DNA from: JBFLVQ01 sp040758525
GTDB lineage: Bacteria > Acidobacteriota > Blastocatellia > Chloracidobacteriales > JADJPF01
DNA: 17,239 nucleotides
Direction of reading: 5' to 3'
Assembly: GCA_040758525.1 (NCBI GenBank)
Contig: JBFLVQ010000124.1
Location: 1-17,239 of the forward strand
Shown here piece after piece: positions 8,566 to 15,481 of this stretch (position 1 is the first letter of the stretch; each line of letters begins with the position of its first letter). Below the pieces are notes generated by a model. That model had not been told where the DNA came from. It saw only the letters and a program-made list of their open reading frames with translations, and ran no database searches. The translations under genes and the position numbers were made by a program.

Positions 8566-10320
8566 ATGAAATCGTGGCTGAAAAAGAATATTGATTGGCC
8601 AGCGCTATCGCTGGCACAGGACTTAATTGATGCCATGTGGCTGGAAGACCTGTTTGGTATACGCCAACACTGTACGATAGTTAAGCAAGATAAGATGTAT
8701 TGGCTGGCCATTCGTCTCAATGAAGAAGCAGAACTATATTGGCAAGGTGTGCCACAGGTGGGATTATTGCCATTTCGCTTACAAAGCTTACCCGTATGCT
8801 TGCGCAACAGTCATGGCCAACAGCTACTATCATTGATAGACGCTGTTGCCGCCTTGCAGCAAGCGGAATGGTGGTCAAACCGATCATACCGGTTTAAGCA
8901 TCTCTTTACTCTCTCCTTAAAACAGGCACAACTGATGTTTGCACAAGAGGCCGATATATTGGCAGGGTTGCGCCAGCCTGATCTTATTAGATGGGAAGTT
9001 ATATGTGGACTCAAAGACCGTCCATTCCATCCATTGGCACGTGCTAAGGAATGGAGTGACGATAATAAAAGTGTAACTAATAGTGCCGACGAGTTCATTC
9101 CATTTCATTGGATTGCCGTGCCACGTCACCGTTTATTAGGAACTGCTTGCAATGGTCAGTTGCTGGCAGAGGCACTACTCAATGAAGATGAATTTTCACA
9201 ACTGCGTCTGGCAGTGCAAAGGTTGCGGCTGGAGCGAGAAGATCATCTCTGGTTTCCTGTCCATCCTTGGCAATGGCGCTGGCTTAATACTGAGCCTCAA
9301 CGTCGGTTGCGTCCCTGGCTTGATGACTGCATCGACCTAGAGCAGCAGTTGGGTGGAGGCATTCCCACTTCATCATTACGCACACTTGCGATAGCTGGCA
9401 AAAGAGACTTTCATATCAAGTTTTCTCTAGCCGTGAATGCATTGGGTGCACTGCGTATAATGCCGCCTCGTTATCTACATAATGGTGCGCTGGCAGAAGA
9501 TCTCTTGCAGCAATTGCGCCATCTGGATGCCGCGCTGGCAGGCAGCCTATGGCTCTGCAATGAACAGTTATGGTGGGCAGTGACAAGCCACTCTGACATT
9601 GTGCAAGAGCGAGGAGAGCTAGCCTGTCTGTTGCGCCATTATCCTGATATTGATGAAGCGGAGCTTGTGCCAATGGCAGCCTGCTCCGTATTGACTTCTC
9701 ACGGACGATTGCCGGCATTTGAATATCTGCTACGTGGCAAGAAAACAGTTGAAGCGGCAAAGACATTATTTAGGGAGATCACCGATGTATTAGTAGCACT
9801 GGGATTGCGGTGCTTTGCTTATGGTGTTATGCCCGAATTGCACGGACAGAACGTTCTATTAGTATGGAGTAATGGCAAGATAAAAGGGCTGTTATTACGT
9901 GACCACGATACTTTGCGCATCTGCCCGACAATACTCAGCGAGCGTGGACTGGTTCTTCCTGAGTATAAGATCGATTGGACCACGCCAAATACTCTGGTGC
10001 TGGACGAGCCTAAAGACTTACTCGCCTACTTTCAAACATTGGCAATTGAAGTCAACCTCTATTCAATTGCTGTCGCAATGGTATCACACTTCGCTATTGA
10101 AGAAGCTTGGTGCTGGCAAACGATACAGCTCACCTTGATCAAATGGCTAGAGCGGTTGGAACTATCACCCTCCATAGAGAGACTGGCTCATCAGTTATTA
10201 CTGCAGAGCGAGTACTGGCCATTTAAGCAGGTCCTTGCACCATTATTAACACGAGATCATCTTGGTACTGGTATGCCTAGCGCCTTTGGTGAAATTCTTA
10301 ACCCAGTAAAGGATTGTTAA
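8566..10320 (+). CDS. sbnC: SbnC-like NIS siderophore synthetase (IucA/IucC family)
   Basis: This third IucA/IucC synthetase is 584 aa from the chosen start, the same length I recall for Staphylococcus SbnC. SbnC performs the last condensation, attaching alpha-ketoglutarate to the citryl intermediate (type B synthetase). Motifs are DRPFHPLARAKEW (151-163), VHPWQWR (232-238), IPTSSLRTLA (266-275), HIKFSLAVNALGALR (283-297), ELHGQNVLL (424-432) and LLRDHDTLR (443-451). The reading frame is open back to 8350, but that part lies wholly inside sbnH. The ATG at 8566, 22 nt after the sbnH stop, gives a normal N-terminus, though its Shine-Dalgarno is weak. The divergent first motif and RDHDT agree with a substrate subtype different from the other two. 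Confidence 0.87.
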   Translation: MKSWLKKNIDWPALSLAQDLIDAMWLEDLFGIRQHCTIVKQDKMYWLAIRLNEEAELYWQGVPQVGLLPFRLQSLPVCLRNSHGQQLLSLIDAVAALQQAEWWSNRSYRFKHLFTLSLKQAQLMFAQEADILAGLRQPDLIRWEVICGLKDRPFHPLARAKEWSDDNKSVTNSADEFIPFHWIAVPRHRLLGTACNGQLLAEALLNEDEFSQLRLAVQRLRLEREDHLWFPVHPWQWRWLNTEPQRRLRPWLDDCIDLEQQLGGGIPTSSLRTLAIAGKRDFHIKFSLAVNALGALRIMPPRYLHNGALAEDLLQQLRHLDAALAGSLWLCNEQLWWAVTSHSDIVQERGELACLLRHYPDIDEAELVPMAACSVLTSHGRLPAFEYLLRGKKTVEAAKTLFREITDVLVALGLRCFAYGVMPELHGQNVLLVWSNGKIKGLLLRDHDTLRICPTILSERGLVLPEYKIDWTTPNTLVLDEPKDLLAYFQTLAIEVNLYSIAVAMVSHFAIEEAWCWQTIQLTLIKWLERLELSPSIERLAHQLLLQSEYWPFKQVLAPLLTRDHLGTGMPSAFGEILNPVKDC

Positions 10321-11088
10321 ATGAGATCGGCTTTTACTTTGCGAAAAAGACTGGCTACCGGTGAAGAGGCTTATGGACTATTCTGTTCAGTACCTGCTGC
10401 TATTATGGTCGAACTAATAGCGGCAGCCGGTTACCATTTCATAATTATTGATCTGGAACATACCTTGATTACAGGAGATCAATTGGAAGCAATGCTGCTA
10501 GCTGCGCGTGCTAATGGCGTCGCAGCATTAGTAAGAGTAGCCGCACTGTCACAGGTTCTGCCGGTACTTGATGCTGGCGCTGAGGGTGTTGTATTTCCAC
10601 GTATTCGTTCTGCTCAACAGGCCCATGAAGCCGTGAGTTTGTGTCGCTACTGGCCGGATGGTGAACGTGGACTCAATGCTACGCGTGATAGCCGTTATGC
10701 GCGTGATTCACTCACCGATTATCTTGTGGAAGCGAACTGTGGTGTGATGGTCTGGCTAATGATTGAAGATATTGAGGGATTACAACACCTGAATCAGATT
10801 GCTACCGTAGCAGGAATAGATGTTTTGTTGGAAGGTGCGGCTGATCTATCTCAATCTTTTGGATTGCCATGGCAAACCCGCCATTCGACTGTGCGTGAAG
10901 GACTAGCGACCATCCACAGCATTGCGAACCAGCATGGGCTGCATTTCTGCGCTCTGCCACGCGCTGCGCAAGATCATTCTGATTGGCGTGAGAAAGGCGT
11001 TCGGTTATTCATTGTTGGTGATGATAGAGGTCTTACTTGGCGGGGTATGGCGGCACATTTGTCTCAATATCAACTAAATCAACAATAA
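10321..11088 (+). CDS. sbnG: SbnG-like citrate synthase (HpcH/HpaI aldolase fold)
   Basis: SbnG (255 aa; about 259 aa in Staphylococcus) belongs to the metal-dependent class II aldolase family HpcH/HpaI. It makes citrate from oxaloacetate and acetyl-CoA, giving the pathway citrate independently of the TCA cycle. Visible features are FIIIDLEH (40-47) with D44 and H47, an arginine at 72 in LVRV, the probable metal ligands E149 (MIED) and D175 (GAADLSQSFG), and R95 in VVFPRIRSA. These residues match the active-site set described for SbnG, offset by about two positions at the metal ligands. The ATG follows the sbnC stop with no gap, so translation is probably coupled. The sbn context argues against a sugar-acid aldolase. 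Confidence 0.9.
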   Translation: MRSAFTLRKRLATGEEAYGLFCSVPAAIMVELIAAAGYHFIIIDLEHTLITGDQLEAMLLAARANGVAALVRVAALSQVLPVLDAGAEGVVFPRIRSAQQAHEAVSLCRYWPDGERGLNATRDSRYARDSLTDYLVEANCGVMVWLMIEDIEGLQHLNQIATVAGIDVLLEGAADLSQSFGLPWQTRHSTVREGLATIHSIANQHGLHFCALPRAAQDHSDWREKGVRLFIVGDDRGLTWRGMAAHLSQYQLNQQ

Positions 11089-11147
11089 TGAAATTTCTTG
11101 GAACAATGGCGCTTATATTTCAATAACAAATATCTTCAGGAGGGAAT

Positions 11148-13547
11148 ATGTTGCGTTTTCTAGTGCTATTAGCGAATGTAGCTGTTCTAATGCTCTGTTG
11201 CATAAATAATACATCAGCACAAACAGCACAAATATCGGTCACTGGGCGGGTATCAGATCAAACTGGTGCTACCATTAGCGGTGCAACTGTAACTTTGCGG
11301 AAGCAATCAGAAGGTGTTGAGCATAACGTTTCAACTGATGATGAAGGCACATTTCGCTTTGATAATCTAATTTCTGGCGTTTATCTCATCACTGCCACAG
11401 TTGATGGTTTTGCCACCGCTACACACAATCTTACAGTTGTTGATGATGGCAATAATAACGTGGAAATAACACTTGTGCCTAGTGCCTTTTCTGATCAGGT
11501 AGTCATTACTGCCACACGCACGGCTGAGACAATCGATACCATTACCGGTGCTGTTACGGTGATCAGCGGTAATCAACTGGCTGAACAGGCCAGCTTGACA
11601 AACAATATTAGCGATTCACTTGGCAAACTCGTACCCGGTCTAGCGCCTGGCAGTCAGAGCATGAGCATTTTTGGACAGACACTACGTGGGCGCAATGTAC
11701 TTGTACTAATTGATGGCGTGCCTCAATCGACCACACGAAATATTTCCCGTGATCTTATCACTATCGATCCGGCTGCTGTTGATCGTGTCGAGGTTATTCG
11801 CGGCGCTACCGCTATCTATGGTGATGGTGCTACTGGCGGTATTATTAATATCATTACTAAGCGCCCCAACGTAGAAGCTCCTATTCGCTTCAGCACAGAT
11901 TTTCGTAGCACTATGTCGTTAACTCATCCAGAAGACAGCTTGGGCGGCACGATCTATCAAACCATTACGGGCAAGCGTAAAAGCATCGATTATGTGATTG
12001 GCGCAAGCTTTGATCGTACAGGTGGATTCTTTGATGCCGATGGCGATCGCATTCCCCCCGATCCACAAGGGCAGGGTGGCCTTGCCGATACCAATACCTT
12101 CAATATTCTGGGCAAGTTCGGCTGGGATGTTACACCACAGCAACGTTTTCAATTCACTTTCAACTTCTTTGACAATGAGCAGGAGACCAACTTTGCCAGT
12201 GACCCATCGGTAAATAGGCTGCCTGCCACCAAGGCAAAAGCTCGTGCCATCAAAGGTGTGCAACTGGAAGATCGGCAGGGCGGTCATAATACGCTCTTCA
12301 ATCTCGATTACCAGCATCAGAACTTTTTTGGCAACCGCATCAATACCCAGGCTTACTATCGTGATTACGTCTCGGTCTTCTTTCCTTTTGATGGTCGCGC
12401 ATTCCCGATCTTCGGCGGCACCATCTTCCAGTCTGTGCTCGATTCAGAAAAGGCTGGTGGCCGCATCAATGTAGATACCCCGCTGGGAAGTAAATCTGGT
12501 TTGAGAGTAGTATGGGGATTGGATGTCAGTGTCGAGAAGACAGCACAGCCGGTCTTTCTAATGGACACTAAAATCTTTGATCAGAGCAAAGGGTTAGTCT
12601 TCAAAAAAATATCTGAAAGGATATTTGTACCGCCTATCAATCAGCGCAATCTTGGTCTCTTTGCTCAGTTAGAGTATCGTGGCATAGAGCGTCTGGTCTT
12701 GCGTGGAGGTATTCGCTACGAGCGTATTCGCAGTCGCATCCGCGATTTCGTCACATTAGCAAACAATAGTGTGCGGGGTGGAGAGCTTAATTATGATGAG
12801 ACACTTTTTAATATCGGCGCAGTAGTGCAGGCAACCAATACTATTAATATCTTTGGCAACTTTGCACAAGGCTTCTCTGTGCCTGATATTGGCCTGGTAG
12901 TGCGCGGTGCGCCCAAAGGCGCTTCCATTAATACATTGCCATTTCAAGGGCAGAAAGTAGATCTCTTTGAAGTGGGTGTGCGCATGCAATGGCAGAAACT
13001 CCAGAGTTCATTATCAACGTTCTACAACACTTCAGATTTAGGCACAAGTTCTGGCGGTTTCAATGCACCAGTAATACGCGCACCGGAGCGTGTCTATGGA
13101 TTTGAAGCCACCATTGATGTACAGCCAAGTTCGCGTCTGCAACTAGGCACTGCTATCAGTGTCGTCGAAGGTAAGAGTGATCCAAACCTTGATGGCAAGT
13201 ACACATTTCTAAACAGTTTTAGAATACCGCCCATTAAGGTGACGGCTTATCTGGAACATAATACATTGCCGCGCTGGCAGAATCGTTTCCAGGTACTCTA
13301 TTCCGGCAACCGCAATCGTTTCCGTAACAGTGTAGCTTTTGGTGAAAGAAGAGTAGGCGATTACGTCACGCTCGATTGGATTAGCAGTGTCAGGTTAAAA
13401 CGCGGTGTGTTACGTTTCAGTGTAGAAAACCTGCTCAACAATCAATACTTCACTAGAGAATCACAGTTGCTGCGCACGGGTCGTAATGATAGTTTTGCCG
13501 CCGCGCGTGGAGCAGTGTTGAGTGTGGGCTACTCAATAAACTACTAA
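11148..13547 (+). CDS. TonB-dependent ferric-siderophore receptor with N-terminal carboxypeptidase-regulatory-like domain
   Basis: This outer-membrane beta-barrel receptor (799 aa) is probably specific for the ferric form of the siderophore made by the operon. Order: signal peptide 1-24 (cleavage TSA|Q); a carboxypeptidase-D-regulatory-like beta-sandwich, about 28-112 (ISVTGRVSDQTGATISGATV at its start, GVYLITA near 77-83); a TonB-box-like DQVVITATRT (116-125); a plug domain to about 240 with VLVLIDGVP, VDRVEVIRGA and the GGIINIITK end signature; then the barrel, with the typical FSVENLLNNQYF near 757-768 and a C-terminal aromatic residue (Y799). AGGAGG (11138-11143) precedes the ATG by 4 nt. 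The 59-nt gap after sbnG is the operon's longest and might hold a minor promoter. The added sandwich domain is typical of Acidobacteriota and Bacteroidota receptors. Confidence 0.9.
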   Translation: MLRFLVLLANVAVLMLCCINNTSAQTAQISVTGRVSDQTGATISGATVTLRKQSEGVEHNVSTDDEGTFRFDNLISGVYLITATVDGFATATHNLTVVDDGNNNVEITLVPSAFSDQVVITATRTAETIDTITGAVTVISGNQLAEQASLTNNISDSLGKLVPGLAPGSQSMSIFGQTLRGRNVLVLIDGVPQSTTRNISRDLITIDPAAVDRVEVIRGATAIYGDGATGGIINIITKRPNVEAPIRFSTDFRSTMSLTHPEDSLGGTIYQTITGKRKSIDYVIGASFDRTGGFFDADGDRIPPDPQGQGGLADTNTFNILGKFGWDVTPQQRFQFTFNFFDNEQETNFASDPSVNRLPATKAKARAIKGVQLEDRQGGHNTLFNLDYQHQNFFGNRINTQAYYRDYVSVFFPFDGRAFPIFGGTIFQSVLDSEKAGGRINVDTPLGSKSGLRVVWGLDVSVEKTAQPVFLMDTKIFDQSKGLVFKKISERIFVPPINQRNLGLFAQLEYRGIERLVLRGGIRYERIRSRIRDFVTLANNSVRGGELNYDETLFNIGAVVQATNTINIFGNFAQGFSVPDIGLVVRGAPKGASINTLPFQGQKVDLFEVGVRMQWQKLQSSLSTFYNTSDLGTSSGGFNAPVIRAPERVYGFEATIDVQPSSRLQLGTAISVVEGKSDPNLDGKYTFLNSFRIPPIKVTAYLEHNTLPRWQNRFQVLYSGNRNRFRNSVAFGERRVGDYVTLDWISSVRLKRGVLRFSVENLLNNQYFTRESQLLRTGRNDSFAAARGAVLSVGYSINY

Positions 13548-13617
13548 TAATTAGCTCTATTGAGGCAGGCGGAGTACGATAATGGTGGCATATAAGTAGA
13601 TACTAAGAGTGATTACT

Positions 13618-13646
13618 CCGCGGCCTAGAAAAAACTTAGGCCGCGG
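13618..13646 (+). terminator. GC-rich perfect hairpin after the operon (terminator or operator)
   Basis: CCGCGGCCTA (13618-13627) and TAGGCCGCGG (13637-13646) form a perfect 10-bp inverted repeat around a 9-nt A-rich loop, 70 nt after the receptor stop. The stem would be very stable. The following bases (CTTCTATGGG) lack a clean T-tract, so intrinsic termination may be imperfect. Only 5 nt separate the stem from the ATG of a ribbon-helix-helix protein, so it could instead be that protein's operator. The 70-nt stretch 13548-13617 shows nothing else. Confidence 0.55.
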
Positions 13647-13651
13647 CTTCT

Positions 13652-13885
13652 ATGGGTTCATCACCAACAGATTCAACAGAATTAAAGAGAAATGCTCATT
13701 TAACACCAATATTAAAGCGCCCCAGTAGAGCCAAGATAATTGACCTAAACTATCAGCAAGTCTGCTTTTATTTGCGACAGGAGACTCTTGCTAGTCTAAA
13801 AATTTATGTTGCTCAGCATCCTAAGCATGATCTATCAACAGCAGCAGATAAAATATTGGCGAATTTTCTTGCAAATAGAAAGTAG
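13652..13885 (+). CDS. Small ribbon-helix-helix-type protein, putative DNA-binding
   Basis: This 77-aa protein has a polar N-terminal arm (1-30, several Lys/Arg) followed by what looks like a ribbon-helix-helix domain: a beta-strand QQVCFYL (about 36-42), helix A RQETLASLKIYVAQHP and helix B DLSTAADKILANFLANR reaching the C-terminus. This is the layout of CopG/Arc-type regulators and some antitoxins or plasmid-partition proteins. No toxin-like partner is adjacent. The ATG is the only in-frame start after a stop codon inside the hairpin at 13637-13639, and it has no Shine-Dalgarno, so translation may be leaderless or weak. It could control itself or the siderophore operon, but nothing in the sequence proves a target. 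Confidence 0.5.
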   Translation: MGSSPTDSTELKRNAHLTPILKRPSRAKIIDLNYQQVCFYLRQETLASLKIYVAQHPKHDLSTAADKILANFLANRK

Positions 13886-13901
13886 CAAAAGAGGGTGCTT
13901 G

Positions 13902-13922
13902 TAATAGAGCTCCCAGCTATTA
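13902..13922. terminator. Weak bulged hairpin between convergent genes
   Basis: TAAT (13902-13905) and AGCT (13908-13911) pair with AGCT (13915-13918) and ATTA (13919-13922) around a CCC loop with a 2-nt bulge. It lies between the stop codons of the small plus-strand gene and the minus-strand gene, and includes the latter's stop. A bidirectional terminator is possible, but the stem is weak and T-tracts are poor. Confidence 0.25.
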
Positions 13923-14363
13923 GGGTATTTTATCTTTGCTTTTGGTATATAAATAGATCAATGCCGTCCTATAGGCCAATGCTGCTAGATAATCTTCTAT
14001 CTGACTGTCAGTCTGCTGGCTGAATTGACGGATAGATTGATGATTAGGGTTCAAGAGCTTAAGCATTATTTCATCTACCACATCACAGATTGCTTCTGGG
14101 GTAGCCTGTGATTGTGGTGTTAGACGGTGAAAGGCAAGACGAATCTGTTTTACGAGAATATGCTCGAAACGATCGAGAAACTCATAGCGGATATTTTGTT
14201 GTTCTTCGGGAGATTGTTCGGATAGAACCAATCGAGATATCAGTTCACTGTTACTCCACTGCTTGATATCCATAACACCTACGATATATGTAAGATCCGC
14301 AATAGCCGTAACGCCTACAGTGCCGATAGCACCGATAATATCTACTACACCTATAATACTCAT
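13920..14363 (-). CDS. Sigma-70 region 2-like protein with hydrophobic N-terminus, unknown function
   Basis: The chosen ATG gives 147 aa. Residues 1-30 are hydrophobic and Gly/Val/Ile-rich (IIGVVDIIGAIGTVGV) with aspartates at 8 and 23. From about residue 31 (MDIKQWSNSELISRLV) the protein is helical and charged, and resembles ECF sigma region 2: a helix ending IRLAFHRL, then ICDVVDEIMLKLLNP (like the DxxQExFLK-type helix), then IEDYLAALAYRTALIYLY (like the region 2.4 recognition helix). No region 4 follows. Alternative starts are TTG at 14426 (168 aa) and ATG at 14273 (117 aa, with AGGTG just upstream). The codons in the hydrophobic segment show a clear G-N-pyrimidine/purine rhythm, which supports its being translated. 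I do not recognise a named family with confidence. Confidence 0.5.
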   Translation of the reverse strand: MSIIGVVDIIGAIGTVGVTAIADLTYIVGVMDIKQWSNSELISRLVLSEQSPEEQQNIRYEFLDRFEHILVKQIRLAFHRLTPQSQATPEAICDVVDEIMLKLLNPNHQSIRQFSQQTDSQIEDYLAALAYRTALIYLYTKSKDKIP

Positions 14364-14452
14364 AATACACTCGTCCCCAATCTCAGTACAGTAAGATCTC
14401 TTATGCGTAATAAGAAAAAATGGCAAACCTTAAGCGAAATTTTCCACTATCT

Positions 14453-14480
14453 TTGTCAAATTGCTAATCTACTGCATTAT
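14453..14480 (+). promoter_or_regulatory. Candidate promoter of the secreted-protein gene
   Basis: TTGTCA (14453-14458) is followed by CATTAT (14475-14480, 16-bp spacing) or TATAAA (14478-14483, 19-bp spacing). A start near 14487 would give a leader of about 145 nt containing three hairpins. This is a visual prediction only. Confidence 0.3.
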
Positions 14481-14539
14481 AAAGACTAAGAAAATCATTG
14501 TAACAATCGAATTTCCAACAGATCTATTTTGACCTTTCT

Positions 14540-14600
14540 GATAGGGGTGCCTATCTTAGTGAGGAAAGATCTATTAGATCTTCTCGCTACCGCAAGTAGC
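14540..14600 (+). promoter_or_regulatory. Three tandem hairpins in the 5' leader
   Basis: Three perfect inverted repeats follow one another: GATAGG-N4-CCTATC (14540-14555), AAGATCT-ATT-AGATCTT (14566-14582) and GCTAC-N5-GTAGC (14586-14600). They end 18 nt before the AAAGGAG ribosome binding site of the gene at 14633. They could act as operators for a dimeric regulator or as RNA structure that controls translation or stability. No known riboswitch class was recognised, and none has a T-tract marking it as a terminator. Confidence 0.45.
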
Positions 14601-14632
14601 CACACAATATCGCAAAATAAAGGAGAAAAACG

Positions 14633-15481
14633 ATGAGAGTGAAAGGCTTTTTATTAATGAGTGTAGTAGTGTATCTGTTTTTAGGAATTACTAATAGTGT
14701 ATCTAGCAATGGTGATAAGACTAGCCAACTGCTACCGCGCAATCCTAGCGCAGAGGCTAATGTGACAATCTCTTTTGATGGTCTTATGGCGCTCTGTTTT
14801 GGTAATCCGGATCGCGTTAGTGTAGCAATATTAGATGTACATCATCATACGCCTACCTTGATGGTTAGAGAAGTTATTAATAACCGTCGTACTGTTATAG
14901 CCACACTAAAGAGTGAACAACTACGCGGTACATTATACATTGACTTGGAAAATCGCTCTGCAGGTGTAAGTAAATACCTCTCTACAGCAATGCAGCAGGA
15001 TCCGAATGATTTCCGTTGGAACATTGATATGGAGGGAGATCTACATCAACGAGAGTTACAGCTAAAAGAGGAGAAGTTGTTTGGCAAGATTCATATTGGT
15101 ATGGGTTTGTTCTATGCTGCTAATCTTAGTGAAGAGAGAGTAAGATTTCTTGCTGCCGATGGCTCAGGGAAAGCACTACCATTTAACCGTCGAGTAGCTA
15201 CACCAGCAGCTAAAATAAATCTTATCAATGGTCAAGCGATGGTGATTATGAATGGTAAAGATAAGATACGATTAGTAGGAAGGGAAGGTGTAGGTTATGA
15301 AATAGCAATTACCAATGAGCCGCCAGCCGAGATGGCCAGTATGGATCACTTTACTTACTACTACGATTTTATTGGTGTTAATGTAACACCCTATAATATT
15401 GCCTTAGCTCATAAGGCATCGTTTGCCCCTTTTCCACTAAGCTGTATGTCCATAGTCTTTGGTAAATCGCAGTTAAGGTAA
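14633..15481 (+). CDS. Secreted protein of unknown family
   Basis: This 282-aa protein has an N-terminal signal peptide (K4, hydrophobic core 5-18, likely cleavage near residues 24-25), so it is exported. The mature part starts with a Ser/Asn-rich stretch and then ISFDGLMALCFGNPDRVSVAILDVHHHTP (47-74, split over a strand-turn-strand pattern). It contains one cysteine near each end (C55 and C271), which might form a disulfide, and a triple histidine (70-72). The rest looks beta-rich, including IHIGMGLFYAANL and HFTYYYDFIGVN. AAAGGAG (14619-14625) precedes the ATG by 7 nt. The gene overlaps the minus-strand gene by 9 nt at its 3' end. No function is assigned. Genuine coding is supported by the ribosome binding site, the signal peptide and uninterrupted length. 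Confidence 0.75.
   Translation: MRVKGFLLMSVVVYLFLGITNSVSSNGDKTSQLLPRNPSAEANVTISFDGLMALCFGNPDRVSVAILDVHHHTPTLMVREVINNRRTVIATLKSEQLRGTLYIDLENRSAGVSKYLSTAMQQDPNDFRWNIDMEGDLHQRELQLKEEKLFGKIHIGMGLFYAANLSEERVRFLAADGSGKALPFNRRVATPAAKINLINGQAMVIMNGKDKIRLVGREGVGYEIAITNEPPAEMASMDHFTYYYDFIGVNVTPYNIALAHKASFAPFPLSCMSIVFGKSQLR

Larger units (their letters stand above)
326..13547 (+). other. Staphyloferrin B-type siderophore operon (NIS pathway)
   Basis: Nine consecutive plus-strand genes are separated by short gaps or overlap: sbnB starts 42 nt after sbnA, sbnE/sbnF share TAATG, sbnF/sbnH share ATGA, and sbnG begins directly after the sbnC stop. The largest gap (59 nt) precedes the receptor. The set covers Dap synthesis (SbnA, SbnB), citrate supply (SbnG), three NRPS-independent synthetases (SbnE, SbnF, SbnC), a decarboxylase (SbnH), an MFS exporter and a TonB-dependent receptor. 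No strong terminator was seen inside. A single Fur-controlled transcript from the region before 326 is inferred. SbnI, the heme/Dap-linked regulator of Staphylococcus, is not present, and no inner-membrane ferric-siderophore ABC transporter is encoded here. Confidence 0.9.

Noticed and set aside
8475..8807. 110-aa minus-strand open frame over the sbnH/sbnC junction
   Set aside because: Antisense to two secure genes, with no recognisable motif.
11089..11122. TGAAAT...ATTTCA inverted repeat in the sbnG-receptor gap as a second Fur site or terminator
   Set aside because: The arms are short and 22 nt apart, and lack the hexamer layout seen at 180-204.
12043..12050. GCGATCGC octamer (cyanobacterial HIP1-like)
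   Set aside because: A single occurrence was noticed; HIP1 would recur many times in 17 kb, so it does not indicate a cyanobacterium.
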